This document shows positions 28,626 through 36,942 of a DNA stretch of 37,391 nucleotides, one piece after another. The stretch is taken from positions 1-37,391 of the forward strand of contig JAABTM010000014.1 of NCBI GenBank assembly GCA_011389855.1, given 5' to 3'. The position numbers were made by a program, and so were the translations under genes. The number at the start of each line of letters is the position of its first letter. Position 1 is the stretch's first letter. Source of the DNA: Desulfobacteraceae bacterium (GTDB taxonomy: Bacteria; Desulfobacterota; Desulfobacteria; Desulfobacterales; JAABSP01). Under the pieces are notes generated by a model that did not search any database, was not told the DNA's origin, and saw nothing but the letters and a program-made list of their open reading frames with translations.

Positions 28626-28658
28626 CTCGCCGTTATTCCATTGACGTCGCCGCTAACG

Positions 28659-30893
28659 CTAGCCCACCAGCGACTCCATATCGAGCGCCGGATGCTTCTT
28701 CTCCTTGAGGAACGGCATGATCTCCTCCTCGGTGATGCCGACGGTCTCGTCGGCGATCATGTCGGTGAAGTTGGGATAGCCCAGCTCCTCGCCGCGCTTG
28801 TCCAGTCGGTCCTTGATCTCGTCCTTGAGGATCTTGGGCAGCCAGACGATGCGGAGCAGCCCCCCCTCTTCCTTGTCCTGGGGGCCGTCGCCGCGGATGA
28901 ACTTCCGCTGGGTGATGTTGAACTTGGAGTGGCCCACGAAGCCGGGGGAGGACGCGCCGCCGCCCATGACGCCGGCCAGGGTGGTGAACTTCATGCCGCA
29001 GGGGGTCTCGCCGGTGTAATCCCGGCTGACCGTCATGACGCCGTTGCACTGGGGAAGCATGGCGGCGATGCACTCGCAGCAGCCGCAAGTGGTCATGGGC
29101 TCATGCACCATGGAGTAAAAATTGTACCCCTCGATGGCGCCCCGGGATGCCTTTCTGACGAACTCGTTGACGCCCTTCCATTGACCCTTCCACGTATCCA
29201 GGCATTCGCCTTTTTCGATGGGCTGGTTGGGGCCGGTGGGGTTGATCTCGAAAGAGGCCTTGCAGTCCATCCAGTTGTAAGCGCCGCACAGACCGGTCCG
29301 CTCGGGGCTGACGGTGCAGACATGGGTGGGGGCGAAGGACTGGCACAGCGTGCAGGAGTAGTAGGTCTCCACGTCTTCGTCCCGCATCTTTTCCACGCGC
29401 TCATCCCGGGTTTTGTACTCGCCCCGGGCCCGTTCGGTCAGCTTGTCCACGTCCTCCTTCTTGGTGTACAGCGTCACCTGGGCTTTGTCGAAGATCTTGC
29501 CGAAGTCCTGATGGAATTTGGCGTGGAGCACCGCCCCGATGTCTTTGAGGGTGAAGCCCTTTTCGATGGCGGCCTTGGAGATCCGGACCCAGGAGATGTC
29601 GCGCTGCCCGATGTGCATGATGCCCTGGATGTAATTGATCAGATGGTGGATCTGACGCTCCAGGATCGGCTCGAAATCCGACTGCATCTCCCGTCCGGCG
29701 ATCTGGACATAGATGCCCAGCGGAAAGGTGCCGCCTTCCTTGATCTCGGTGATGTCGGGTCCTTCGACGATGACCTTTCCGTCTTCGATATCGTTCATCT
29801 CGGCCATCTTCACCAGCTCGGTGCACTGGGTCTTGCCGCCGCCGGTCTGGGCGTACAGATCGGCGCCGCGGACCCGCTCGCCCTCGTAGGCCGGGCCGAA
29901 GGAGCAGGGGATGTCGATTTCGGAGACCGTGACTTTGAGGCCCCGGATTTCCACCGATTTCTGAACCATCTCGTCGTGGGGGACGTTGGCCACCACGTGT
30001 TCGTAGGTGCAGATGCCGGTAGGCAGGATCTCGGGGATGTCGGTGTCGGACAGGGTCGGGAAGCCCCAGTTGACGCAGCCGGCGGCCGCGGCGGCCCATT
30101 CGGCGTTGACGTCGCCCAGCGCGTTGACGAAAGCGAAGATCCGGTCCTTGTTGTACAGGAGCATCTTCTTGTAGTCGCCCGGCTGCACGCCGCCGAAGGC
30201 CATGGCGGCCCGGTTGGCGAAGCCCAGGGCGAAGATGGCCGAGGAGATTTCCGGCCCGAAGGGGACGATCCGGGTGTTCCAGCCCACCTGAACGCCCGCC
30301 TCGATGAGCTGCTCGATGACGGTGGTGCCGTTCTGGTTGGCGGCGCAGAAGATGTAGAGACTCCGTCTCTGGTATTCCTCCACGATCATCTTGGCGGTTT
30401 CGGGATCGGGGGCCGAGCCCACGATGGCGGCGAAGCCGGGGGCGGAGCCGTCAACGAATTCGACGCCGCGTTTCCGGAAAACGGTGTCGTCGGCGGCGCC
30501 CAGCCAGATTTTGCCGGACTCCATGTCGGGTTCCTCGGAGTGGAGGTAGAAATCGGGATCATTCAGGTAGCGAAGGGCCTCTTCGATCTCGAAGGCGAAC
30601 AGCGCGGCCATGCCGGCGTCCAGCAGGGGTCCGAGGTAGGGCAGATGATGGGCGCCCTTCACATGGGGAGGCAAAAGTTTACGGGCGAACTCGAGGGGCT
30701 TTTTCATGTCCTCGAGGGTCTCCACCTTCATTCCCAGAAGGGAGTAAATCACGGGCAGATAGTAGGCCGTGTTGGGAAACCCGACCTTGGTGGACGCGTC
30801 ATAGGTCTGAAGGGCTTTCTGATACTTGCCTTCCACCTTGGAGACGATATTGTAACCGCCCTGGATGGCGGCGAATGCGACTAATCTAGACAT
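28659..30893 (-). CDS. acsB: Acetyl-CoA synthase (CO dehydrogenase/acetyl-CoA synthase alpha subunit)
   Basis: 744 residues (Moorella 729). AcsB condenses CO, a methyl group from the corrinoid protein and CoA at its Ni-Ni-4Fe4S A-cluster; the reverse direction cleaves acetyl-CoA. The A-cluster ligands are all present with a constant +8 offset from Moorella: Cys514, Cys517, Cys526 and Cys536 for the 4Fe-4S cube (YYSCTLCQSF, THVCTV, GLCGAYN), and Cys603-Gly-Cys605 for the distal nickel (TTCGCCECIAAM). The N-terminal domain that forms the CO tunnel with CooS is also present, so this is the bacterial rather than the archaeal short form. AAGGAGG lies 7 nt upstream of the ATG. It follows cooS by 120 nt. 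Confidence 0.97.
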   Translation of the reverse strand: MSRLVAFAAIQGGYNIVSKVEGKYQKALQTYDASTKVGFPNTAYYLPVIYSLLGMKVETLEDMKKPLEFARKLLPPHVKGAHHLPYLGPLLDAGMAALFAFEIEEALRYLNDPDFYLHSEEPDMESGKIWLGAADDTVFRKRGVEFVDGSAPGFAAIVGSAPDPETAKMIVEEYQRRSLYIFCAANQNGTTVIEQLIEAGVQVGWNTRIVPFGPEISSAIFALGFANRAAMAFGGVQPGDYKKMLLYNKDRIFAFVNALGDVNAEWAAAAAGCVNWGFPTLSDTDIPEILPTGICTYEHVVANVPHDEMVQKSVEIRGLKVTVSEIDIPCSFGPAYEGERVRGADLYAQTGGGKTQCTELVKMAEMNDIEDGKVIVEGPDITEIKEGGTFPLGIYVQIAGREMQSDFEPILERQIHHLINYIQGIMHIGQRDISWVRISKAAIEKGFTLKDIGAVLHAKFHQDFGKIFDKAQVTLYTKKEDVDKLTERARGEYKTRDERVEKMRDEDVETYYSCTLCQSFAPTHVCTVSPERTGLCGAYNWMDCKASFEINPTGPNQPIEKGECLDTWKGQWKGVNEFVRKASRGAIEGYNFYSMVHEPMTTCGCCECIAAMLPQCNGVMTVSRDYTGETPCGMKFTTLAGVMGGGASSPGFVGHSKFNITQRKFIRGDGPQDKEEGGLLRIVWLPKILKDEIKDRLDKRGEELGYPNFTDMIADETVGITEEEIMPFLKEKKHPALDMESLVG

Positions 30894-30930
30894 TTAATGT
30901 CCTCCTTCGTTGAGGATTTGTCTTACCTCT

Positions 30931-30959
30931 GTTAAAAATCCGGTGTTAAAAAATCCGGT
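30931..30959. repeat. Tandem 14/15-nt duplication in the acsB leader
   Basis: GTTAAAAATCCGGT (30931-30944) is followed at once by GTTAAAAAATCCGGT (30945-30959), one A longer. It lies between the acsB ribosome site and the palindrome at 30974-30995. Confidence 0.75.
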
Positions 30960-30973
30960 TGATTGCGCCGGTA

Positions 30974-30995
30974 GGGGCGAAAGATTTTTCGCCCC
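30974..30995. repeat. 22-nt palindromic element between cooS and acsB
   Basis: Plus strand: GGGGCGAAA, loop GATT, TTTCGCCCC; the stem extends by GTA/TAC to 30971-30998. It is an exact inverted copy of the element at 28604-28625. Confidence 0.8.
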
Positions 30996-31013
30996 TACAT
31001 CATGGTTCGGATC

Positions 31014-33044
31014 TTACGCCGATTCCAGCTTCATCCGGTCGGCCATGTCCATGAGGACGCGCTCCCGGGCCTTGTCGATGCCCAGGGCTTTGCGCTTCTT
31101 GTCGATATGGGCGATCATGGCCTGGGCGTGCTCGATGGGGTCGACCACCAGATCCCATTTCCCGCCGTACACATTCTCCAGTTCATTGAAGAGGTAGTCC
31201 TGGAAGACCGGCGCGCCCTGCACGGGCAGGCCGACGCCGAAGACCGTGTAGACGCCCGAGGCGACGAAATACTGGCCGATGGAGATGGCCTTTTCGCTCA
31301 TCCACTCGGGGGCGGAACCTGCGGCGGGCAGATCGCTGATGTCTTTGCCCAGGCCGCCGGCATTGACCACTTCGGTGGCCGCCAGCAGAATCCGGCTGTT
31401 GTCCACGCAGGACCCCATATGGAGGACCGGCGGAATGCCCACGGTTTCGCAGACCTCGGCCAGGCCGGGGCCGCAGTAGACGCCGGCGGTTTCGGGGGTC
31501 AGGAGACCTTCCATGGCGCAGGCGATGCCGTTGCAGCCGGTGGTGAGCACGATCACGTCGTTTTTGATCAGCTCCTTGACCACGGCGATGTGGGCCTCGT
31601 TGTGGCGGGTCCGGGCGTTGTTGCAGCCCACCACGCCGCCGATGCCCCGGATCCGGCCGTTGATGATGTTGTCGTTCAAGGTGAAGTAGTTGCCCCGGAA
31701 GGTGCCGCCCAGGTGGTACTGGATCGACTCCACGCCGAAACCGGCGATCTGGGTCGCCTTCTGGCGGGGGATCATCACCTCGGCGCCGCGGTTGGTGAAG
31801 TTGTCGATGGCCATTTTGACGATCCGCTTGGCGTCGTCCATGGCGTGGTGCTCGTCGAACTCGATGTGCTCGACGTTGTTTTGCTCCATCCGGGCGATGG
31901 GATGGGTGGTGATCAGTTTGGTGTGGAAGCACTTGGCCACGTTGGCCAGGTTCTGGAACACGCACTGGACGTCCACCACCATGGCGTCGCAGGCGCCGGT
32001 GATGATGGCCAGTTCCTGCTGCAGGAAGGTGCCCGCCGGCGGCACGCCGTGGCGCTGGAGGATTTCGTTGGCCGTGCAGCAGATGCCGCCCAACTGGATG
32101 CCCTTGGCGCCCTTGGTTTTGGCGTAGTCGATCATCTCCTTTGAGGCCGCGGCCGCCACGATCATCTCGGAAAGGACCGGCTCGTGACCGTGGACGATGA
32201 TGTTGACGTGGTCTTCCTTCATGATGCCGAGGTTGGCCTCGGACTGGAGGGGATACGGGGTGCCGAACATCACGTCCTGGAGGTCGGTGGCCAGCATCGA
32301 GCCGCCCCAGCCGTCGGCCAGCGCCGCCCGGGTCCCCTGCTTGATCAGGTTTTTGTAATCCTGGTCGACGCCCATGTGGGTCCGGTGCATGATCTCGACG
32401 ATTTCCCGGTCGATGTTGCGGGGCCGGACGCCGGCTTTGACCCATTTTTCATACAGCGGCTTCGGGGCGCGCTTCAGATACTCGAGTTCGCCGTCCGGTT
32501 TGCCCCATTCGGCCATGGCTTTCTCGGCCACTTCCAGGGCGATTTCATCCAGATCGCGATCCTTGGTCTCGCCGTCCACCTCGACGGTGGTTTCCACGCC
32601 CAGATGGGGCGCCATGGCCATCAGCTTCTGGGGATCCTTGATCTTGTAATCTTCGGTCTCCTTCCGGGCCACGGAAAGAAACACTTCGGCCACGCTCCGG
32701 CCATGGTCGGAGTGAGCCGCGGCGCCGCCGGCGATCATCCGGATGAAGTTCCGGGCGGCGATGGTGTTGGGGGTGGCGCCGCACAGGCCCTTGCGGGTGT
32801 CCTCGCCCTCGATCCCGCCCTTGGGCAGCGGCAGGCGGCAGGGGCCCATGGCGCAGTTCTTACAGCAGATTCCCTGCAACCCGATGTTGCACTGCTTCAT
32901 GGTGACGGCCCGATCCCAGACGGTATCGATGCCGAGTTCCTGGGCTCTTCTGAGCATCTGCTGGGTCGCCGGATCGATGGACGCGGCGACGGGATCGGCC
33001 ACCTTGGCTTCTTTTTCGGCCTTGGCCTTTTTGACTTCTGCCAT
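31014..33044 (-). CDS. cooS: Ni-dependent carbon monoxide dehydrogenase catalytic subunit
   Basis: 676 residues (acsA of the bifunctional complex; Moorella 674). It interconverts CO2 and CO at the Ni-Fe-S C-cluster and passes CO to AcsB. N-terminal D- and B-cluster cysteines are Cys52, Cys60, Cys61, Cys64, Cys69 and Cys88 (KQCNIGLQGICCKNCAMGPC, GLCGA). C-cluster region: catalytic His in NIIVHGHEPVLSEM, GGICCTANEIL, VDVQCVFQN, TTGCNGIACAMEG, YCGPGLAEVCE and MGSCVDNSRI. The Lys/Ala-rich first 20 residues are an extra tail. AGGAGG is 8-9 nt before the ATG. It lies 85 nt downstream of acsD. No cooC nickel-insertion gene is in the window. Confidence 0.97.
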   Translation of the reverse strand: MAEVKKAKAEKEAKVADPVAASIDPATQQMLRRAQELGIDTVWDRAVTMKQCNIGLQGICCKNCAMGPCRLPLPKGGIEGEDTRKGLCGATPNTIAARNFIRMIAGGAAAHSDHGRSVAEVFLSVARKETEDYKIKDPQKLMAMAPHLGVETTVEVDGETKDRDLDEIALEVAEKAMAEWGKPDGELEYLKRAPKPLYEKWVKAGVRPRNIDREIVEIMHRTHMGVDQDYKNLIKQGTRAALADGWGGSMLATDLQDVMFGTPYPLQSEANLGIMKEDHVNIIVHGHEPVLSEMIVAAAASKEMIDYAKTKGAKGIQLGGICCTANEILQRHGVPPAGTFLQQELAIITGACDAMVVDVQCVFQNLANVAKCFHTKLITTHPIARMEQNNVEHIEFDEHHAMDDAKRIVKMAIDNFTNRGAEVMIPRQKATQIAGFGVESIQYHLGGTFRGNYFTLNDNIINGRIRGIGGVVGCNNARTRHNEAHIAVVKELIKNDVIVLTTGCNGIACAMEGLLTPETAGVYCGPGLAEVCETVGIPPVLHMGSCVDNSRILLAATEVVNAGGLGKDISDLPAAGSAPEWMSEKAISIGQYFVASGVYTVFGVGLPVQGAPVFQDYLFNELENVYGGKWDLVVDPIEHAQAMIAHIDKKRKALGIDKARERVLMDMADRMKLESA

Positions 33045-33129
33045 TAGAGGTTCCTCCTCATGATTGTATCGGTAAAATAGTGGCGCTTATAAACGCATGG
33101 TTTTTTAACGTAAACAGGTTTTTGCCCGC

Positions 33130-34692
33130 CTATCTTCTGTGGATGCGGTCCAACTGGTCCAATATCTTGTCCAGGTGAGACTTCTGCTCGGCGGCTACCG
33201 TCTTGGGCACTTCCGCGCCGGCGGCTGTCCGCCGTTGCCCGTCGCGCTTTTCGCGCTCGGCGGCCCGTTTCTGGCGGATGGCTTCTTCGTCGGCCTCGCG
33301 CTTGGCGGCCGCGGCGTGTTCCTTCTCCTCGGCATCTTTCTTCGCCTTTTCCTCGGCATCCTTTTTGGCCTTGGCGTCGGTTTCCGCCTTCGCCTTGGCG
33401 TCGGCCTCGGCTTTCGCCTTGGCATCCGCATCCGCCTTGGCCTTGGCTTCGGCGTCCGCTTTCGCCTTGGCTTCGTCCGCCGCCTTCCGGGCCGCGGCAT
33501 CTACCTCCGGCTTTGGCTCGGGTTTGGCTTCCGCCTTGGGCGCCGGCTTCTCTTCCTTCTTGGGGGCTTCCGCCTTGGGCGCCGCCGCTGGCTTGGCTTC
33601 TTCCTTCTTGGCCGGAGCGGCTTTTTTCGCCGGGGCCGGCTTGCCCTTTTCCTCCGCGATGGTCAGATCGGGCTCGGGGGCCGCGGAGGCCAGGTCGAGG
33701 TCCACATCGTCGAGCTTCTTTTCGATGGCCTTGATGCCTTTGGCGTCGCCGCCGTCCATCATCAGCGCGATAAATGCCTTGACCAGCCGCACCGTTTCAG
33801 GGTGCCGCAGGATCAGGATGTCCGAACCGGCCAGGAGATAGGTCACAGCGCCGACCGCTTCCATCAGGATGGCGCGTCGTTCCGGATCGCCGATGGTGGG
33901 CTCTTCCGTGCCCATCTTGGCTTCCTTGCACTTCCAGACCTCGTTGCCCAGGTTGTTGACGAGGGGCATCTGGAGTTTTTCGTCGCCCTGGGACATGGCG
34001 GCCATGCGGATCCGCTCCATGACGGAAAAGGAGTATTCCATGCCGTACCCCAGGCCGCCGGTGGTGGGATCGATGAGGACCTTGTCCATGGGCACGCCCA
34101 GGTTTTCCAGCAGGATGTTGACCTGCTTGGCCAGGTTCACGTCGATGGGGGAAGAAGAGATGACCGTGTGGCCGTAACCCATGGCCGCCGCGCCGATGCC
34201 TTTGTGGTTCTTGTCCTCCACCGGCCCCAGGGTCAGGTTCTTGCCCTGGCAGTCTTCGGCGATCTTCTTGAGGACTTCTTCGTCTTTCTGCACATTGGCC
34301 GTGCCCCAGACGATCAGCGGCACGTTGATGGCCTCCAGCACCTTTTTGACCGTCGCGGAAGCCTCGTCGGGCCCGCTGTTCTTGCCGTTGGGGTCGGTGC
34401 TCTTGAGCTGGAGGACGATCAGATTGGCCCCGTACTCGTCCACGCATCTTTTCGCCCAGGCGGCCGGATCGGAAATGACATCCTTGAAGGGGGCCGCGGC
34501 GGCCTCCGGCCAGTCCTCCGGCTCCATGTCCCAGACCTCCATGGCGATTCTGGGCTTTTTGGGCATGTCGCCTTCGAACCCATAGAAAGGATAGCAGCTC
34601 TCGCCGCCTACGGTGACGGCGTTATCGCCTTTTCCCAGGGTGATCTCCTTGATGCCGCCGGCATAGGATTCTTTATAAATGTCTAAGCCCAA
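33130..34692 (-). CDS. acsD: Corrinoid/iron-sulfur protein small subunit (delta) with long Lys/Ala-rich tail
   Basis: 520 residues against about 320 for typical AcsD. Residues 1-325 are the normal TIM-barrel subunit (VGGESCYPFYGFEG, LIVLQLKSTDPNG, VLIDPTTGGLGYGMEYSFSV, AGSDILILRHPETV) that pairs with AcsC. Residues about 338-398 are a Pro/Ala/Lys linker (PAPAKKAAPAKKEE). Residues 399-480 are an uninterrupted charged helix of EAKAKADA-like repeats, as in TolA. Residues 500-520 (VAAEQKSHLDKILDQLDRIH) look like a short amphipathic end helix. The reading frame is intact and ends with a proper stop. The start is TTG at 34690-34692 with AAGGAGG 7 nt upstream. A separate promoter is predicted in the 191-nt gap from acsV. 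Confidence 0.95.
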   Translation of the reverse strand: MGLDIYKESYAGGIKEITLGKGDNAVTVGGESCYPFYGFEGDMPKKPRIAMEVWDMEPEDWPEAAAAPFKDVISDPAAWAKRCVDEYGANLIVLQLKSTDPNGKNSGPDEASATVKKVLEAINVPLIVWGTANVQKDEEVLKKIAEDCQGKNLTLGPVEDKNHKGIGAAAMGYGHTVISSSPIDVNLAKQVNILLENLGVPMDKVLIDPTTGGLGYGMEYSFSVMERIRMAAMSQGDEKLQMPLVNNLGNEVWKCKEAKMGTEEPTIGDPERRAILMEAVGAVTYLLAGSDILILRHPETVRLVKAFIALMMDGGDAKGIKAIEKKLDDVDLDLASAAPEPDLTIAEEKGKPAPAKKAAPAKKEEAKPAAAPKAEAPKKEEKPAPKAEAKPEPKPEVDAAARKAADEAKAKADAEAKAKADADAKAKAEADAKAKAETDAKAKKDAEEKAKKDAEEKEHAAAAKREADEEAIRQKRAAEREKRDGQRRTAAGAEVPKTVAAEQKSHLDKILDQLDRIHRR

Positions 34693-34832
34693 TTTACATC
34701 CTCCTTATAATAAAGGTTTACAGTTGAGGTGTGTTCCGAAAGTTCCCCTATCCCTCCTTTCGATATTTTTTGACATCAGTTGGAATTTTTTATCGAAGAA
34801 AAGCCTATCCGTCCACTTTTACAAAGATTTCT

Positions 34833-34861
34833 GAATTATTATGAGCGGAAGTTTTTGTCAA
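34833..34861 (-). promoter_or_regulatory. Predicted promoter ahead of acsD
   Basis: Minus strand: TTGACA (34856-34861), 17-nt spacer, TAATTC (34833-34838). This leaves a leader of about 130 nt before the acsD start and would let acsD-cooS-acsB-acsC-acsE be expressed apart from acsV. The leader has no recognisable cobalamin or other riboswitch core. Confidence 0.5.
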
Positions 34862-34883
34862 TAGATGAATCGAATAAAATTTC

Positions 34884-36839
34884 TTAATCCGGTTCAGCCC
34901 CGGCTTTCCGGGCGTCCATCCGGGATTTGAGGCGCGGAAAGAGGCCGATGTCGGTGTGGGGCAGAAACAACGCCGCCACGTAATGGTCCATATAAGAGCC
35001 GGTTTCCGACAACTCGAAGGAGGTCATTTTCCGGGTCACGTCCACCACGTCCCGGCGGATGTGGTTGGACAGGGAACTCATCTTGCACCCCATGAGCGAC
35101 CCGTTGCCGATGTAGGTCACCTTGTCCGGGTCCGTCTCGGGCAGGAGACCGATGGCCATGGCCTTTTCCAGATCGATGTAGGAGCCGAACCCGCCGGCCA
35201 GGATGATGTGTTCCACGTCCCCGACCGTCAGCCCCACCTCCTCCAGGAGGGTCTGGCATCCGGAATAGATGGACCCCTTGGCCCGGATGAGGTTGTCGAA
35301 GTCAACCTCAGTGATCACGATGTCCCGGTCGATGCCGGCGTTTTCCTCCCAGACCAGCACGTACTCGCCGATCCCCTCGCTCTCCCGGATGCGATCCGTC
35401 TCCAGATCCCGGTTGAACTTGCCCTGGCTGTCGACGACGCCCATTTCGAACATGACGGCGGCGATGGTGATCAGCCCGGAACCGGCGATCCCCTTGGGGC
35501 GGACGCCGCCGATGGTCACCAGCATCGGCTCCAGGCTGATCGGGTCCAGGGAAAAATCCTGGATAGCGCCCTTGGCGGCCCTCATGCCGAACTGGATGCC
35601 CCCGCCCTCGAAGGCGGGTCCGGCCGAACAGGCGGCGCAGGCGAGCCAGTCCTTGTTGCCGATGACCACTTCGGCGTTGGTGCCGATGTCGAGGTAGAGG
35701 GTGAGCGCTTCGGTCCGGTACATGTTCGACCCCATGACCCCGGCCACGATGTCGCCCCCCACGTAGCTGGAGATCGCCGGATAGACAAGGGCCGTGACAT
35801 GGTCCCCCAGATCGATGCCCAGGGCCGCGGCGTTGATGGGCGGGTAGATGGTGGAGGCCGGCACGTAAGGGGACCGCCGCAGATACCGGGGATTGACCTT
35901 CAAAAGGAGCTGGGTCATGGTGGTGTTGCCGGCCAGGGTGATGGAGGAAATTTCGTCGCAGTCCACCGACGCCTTCCGGACCACCTTGCTCACCACGTCG
36001 TTGATGGTCTTGATCACCACCTCGTGGAGTTTCTGGAGGCCGCTCCCCTTTTCAGCATAGACGATCCGGGAGATGACGTCCTCGCCGTAGCTGATCTGGC
36101 CGTTGAATTCCCCGTGCTCGGCCAGCACCTCCCCCGACACCAGATCGAGGAGCTGGCCGTAGATGGTGGTGGTGCCGATGTCCACGGCGATGGCGTAGTT
36201 GTGGTCGGTGGTGTCTCCGGGCTCCACGTTGATGATGTGGGATTTCCGCCCTTCGTGGACCGGCCGGGCGATGGTGGCGGTGATGCCGAATCCTTCCTCC
36301 CGCAGCGCGTCGGGCAATTTCCGGATCACCGGCAGCCGCACCACCAGCCGGTGCTCGTCGTGGTTGAGCTTCAAATAACTGACCAAACGGGTGGTGTCGG
36401 CCAAATTGTCCTGAACCGTGGGTTCGGGCAGTTCGATATACTGCTTCTCCACCGGCGGGATGAACAGACCTTTCTTCTTGAGCTGTTCGAAATCCATCTG
36501 CTGGATTCGGGCCGTCTGCCGGGGCGGAATGTTGGTGGTGAGGACGCTGGGGTCCACGTCCGATTCCACGGGAATCCGAACCGTCGCGTCGCCGGTCACT
36601 CTGGACCGGCAGGCCAGGCGGCAGCCCTTCTCCCGGTCCGTTTTTTTCAGCTTTTCGGTGACGCCGTCCGCCACCTCCCCTTCTTCGATGATCACCCGAC
36701 ATTTGCCGCACACCCCCTCCCCGCCGCAGGAGGCGTTGATGTGGACCCCCGCCTCCATGGCGGCCCGGAGGAGGACCTCGTCCGACGGAACCTCGATTTT
36801 TTTGTTGTGGGGAAGAAAGGTTATTGTGTGTTTGCCCAT
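34884..36839 (-). CDS. acsV: Corrinoid activation protein (2Fe-2S ferredoxin + ASKHA ATPase)
   Basis: 651 residues. It reactivates the corrinoid protein by reducing inactive Co(II) to Co(I) with ATP, like the RamA/RACo family. The N-terminal 2Fe-2S domain has Cys38, Cys44, Cys47 and Cys77 (NASCGGEGVCGKC, then RLACRSR). A linker (about 95-210) leads to the ASKHA actin-like ATPase: AIAVDIGTTTIYGQLLDLVS (phosphate 1), ITLAGNTTM, LYLDIGTNAEVVIGN (phosphate 2) and IILAGGFGSYIDLEKAM (adenosine motif). The ATG at 36837-36839 is preceded by an AAGGAGG-type site. It is first in the acs transcription unit and lies 191 nt ahead of acsD. Confidence 0.93.
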   Translation of the reverse strand: MGKHTITFLPHNKKIEVPSDEVLLRAAMEAGVHINASCGGEGVCGKCRVIIEEGEVADGVTEKLKKTDREKGCRLACRSRVTGDATVRIPVESDVDPSVLTTNIPPRQTARIQQMDFEQLKKKGLFIPPVEKQYIELPEPTVQDNLADTTRLVSYLKLNHDEHRLVVRLPVIRKLPDALREEGFGITATIARPVHEGRKSHIINVEPGDTTDHNYAIAVDIGTTTIYGQLLDLVSGEVLAEHGEFNGQISYGEDVISRIVYAEKGSGLQKLHEVVIKTINDVVSKVVRKASVDCDEISSITLAGNTTMTQLLLKVNPRYLRRSPYVPASTIYPPINAAALGIDLGDHVTALVYPAISSYVGGDIVAGVMGSNMYRTEALTLYLDIGTNAEVVIGNKDWLACAACSAGPAFEGGGIQFGMRAAKGAIQDFSLDPISLEPMLVTIGGVRPKGIAGSGLITIAAVMFEMGVVDSQGKFNRDLETDRIRESEGIGEYVLVWEENAGIDRDIVITEVDFDNLIRAKGSIYSGCQTLLEEVGLTVGDVEHIILAGGFGSYIDLEKAMAIGLLPETDPDKVTYIGNGSLMGCKMSSLSNHIRRDVVDVTRKMTSFELSETGSYMDHYVAALFLPHTDIGLFPRLKSRMDARKAGAEPD

Positions 36840-36864
36840 GGATCGGCCTCCTTGGCGTTAAAAC

Positions 36865-36878
36865 GGTTGGCGTCAACC
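36865..36878. promoter_or_regulatory. Inverted repeat in the acsV leader
   Basis: GGTTG (36865-36869) and CAACC (36874-36878) around GCGT, just downstream of the predicted -10 box. It could be an operator or a small leader hairpin; the arms are short. Confidence 0.35.
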
Positions 36879-36891
36879 AAATAAAAAGATA

Positions 36892-36920
36892 TTGATATAT
36901 ATTTCACTAAGACATGTCAA
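36892..36920 (-). promoter_or_regulatory. Predicted sigma-70-type promoter of the acs operon
   Basis: Minus strand: consensus TTGACA (36915-36920), 17-nt spacer, TATCAA (36892-36897) in an AT-rich patch. The leader to acsV is about 45 nt. Confidence 0.6.
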
Positions 36921-36942
36921 GACAAAAGCAACGGAGGCGACC

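Noticed and set aside
33139-34686. Plus-strand open frame matching nearly the full length of acsD
   Set aside because: Leu/Gly/Arg/Phe-rich translation arises from the antisense of the Ala/Lys repeats; acsD is firmly assigned.
34693-34832. Cobalamin riboswitch ahead of acsD
   Set aside because: No B12-box-like core or multi-helix layout could be recognised in the leader.
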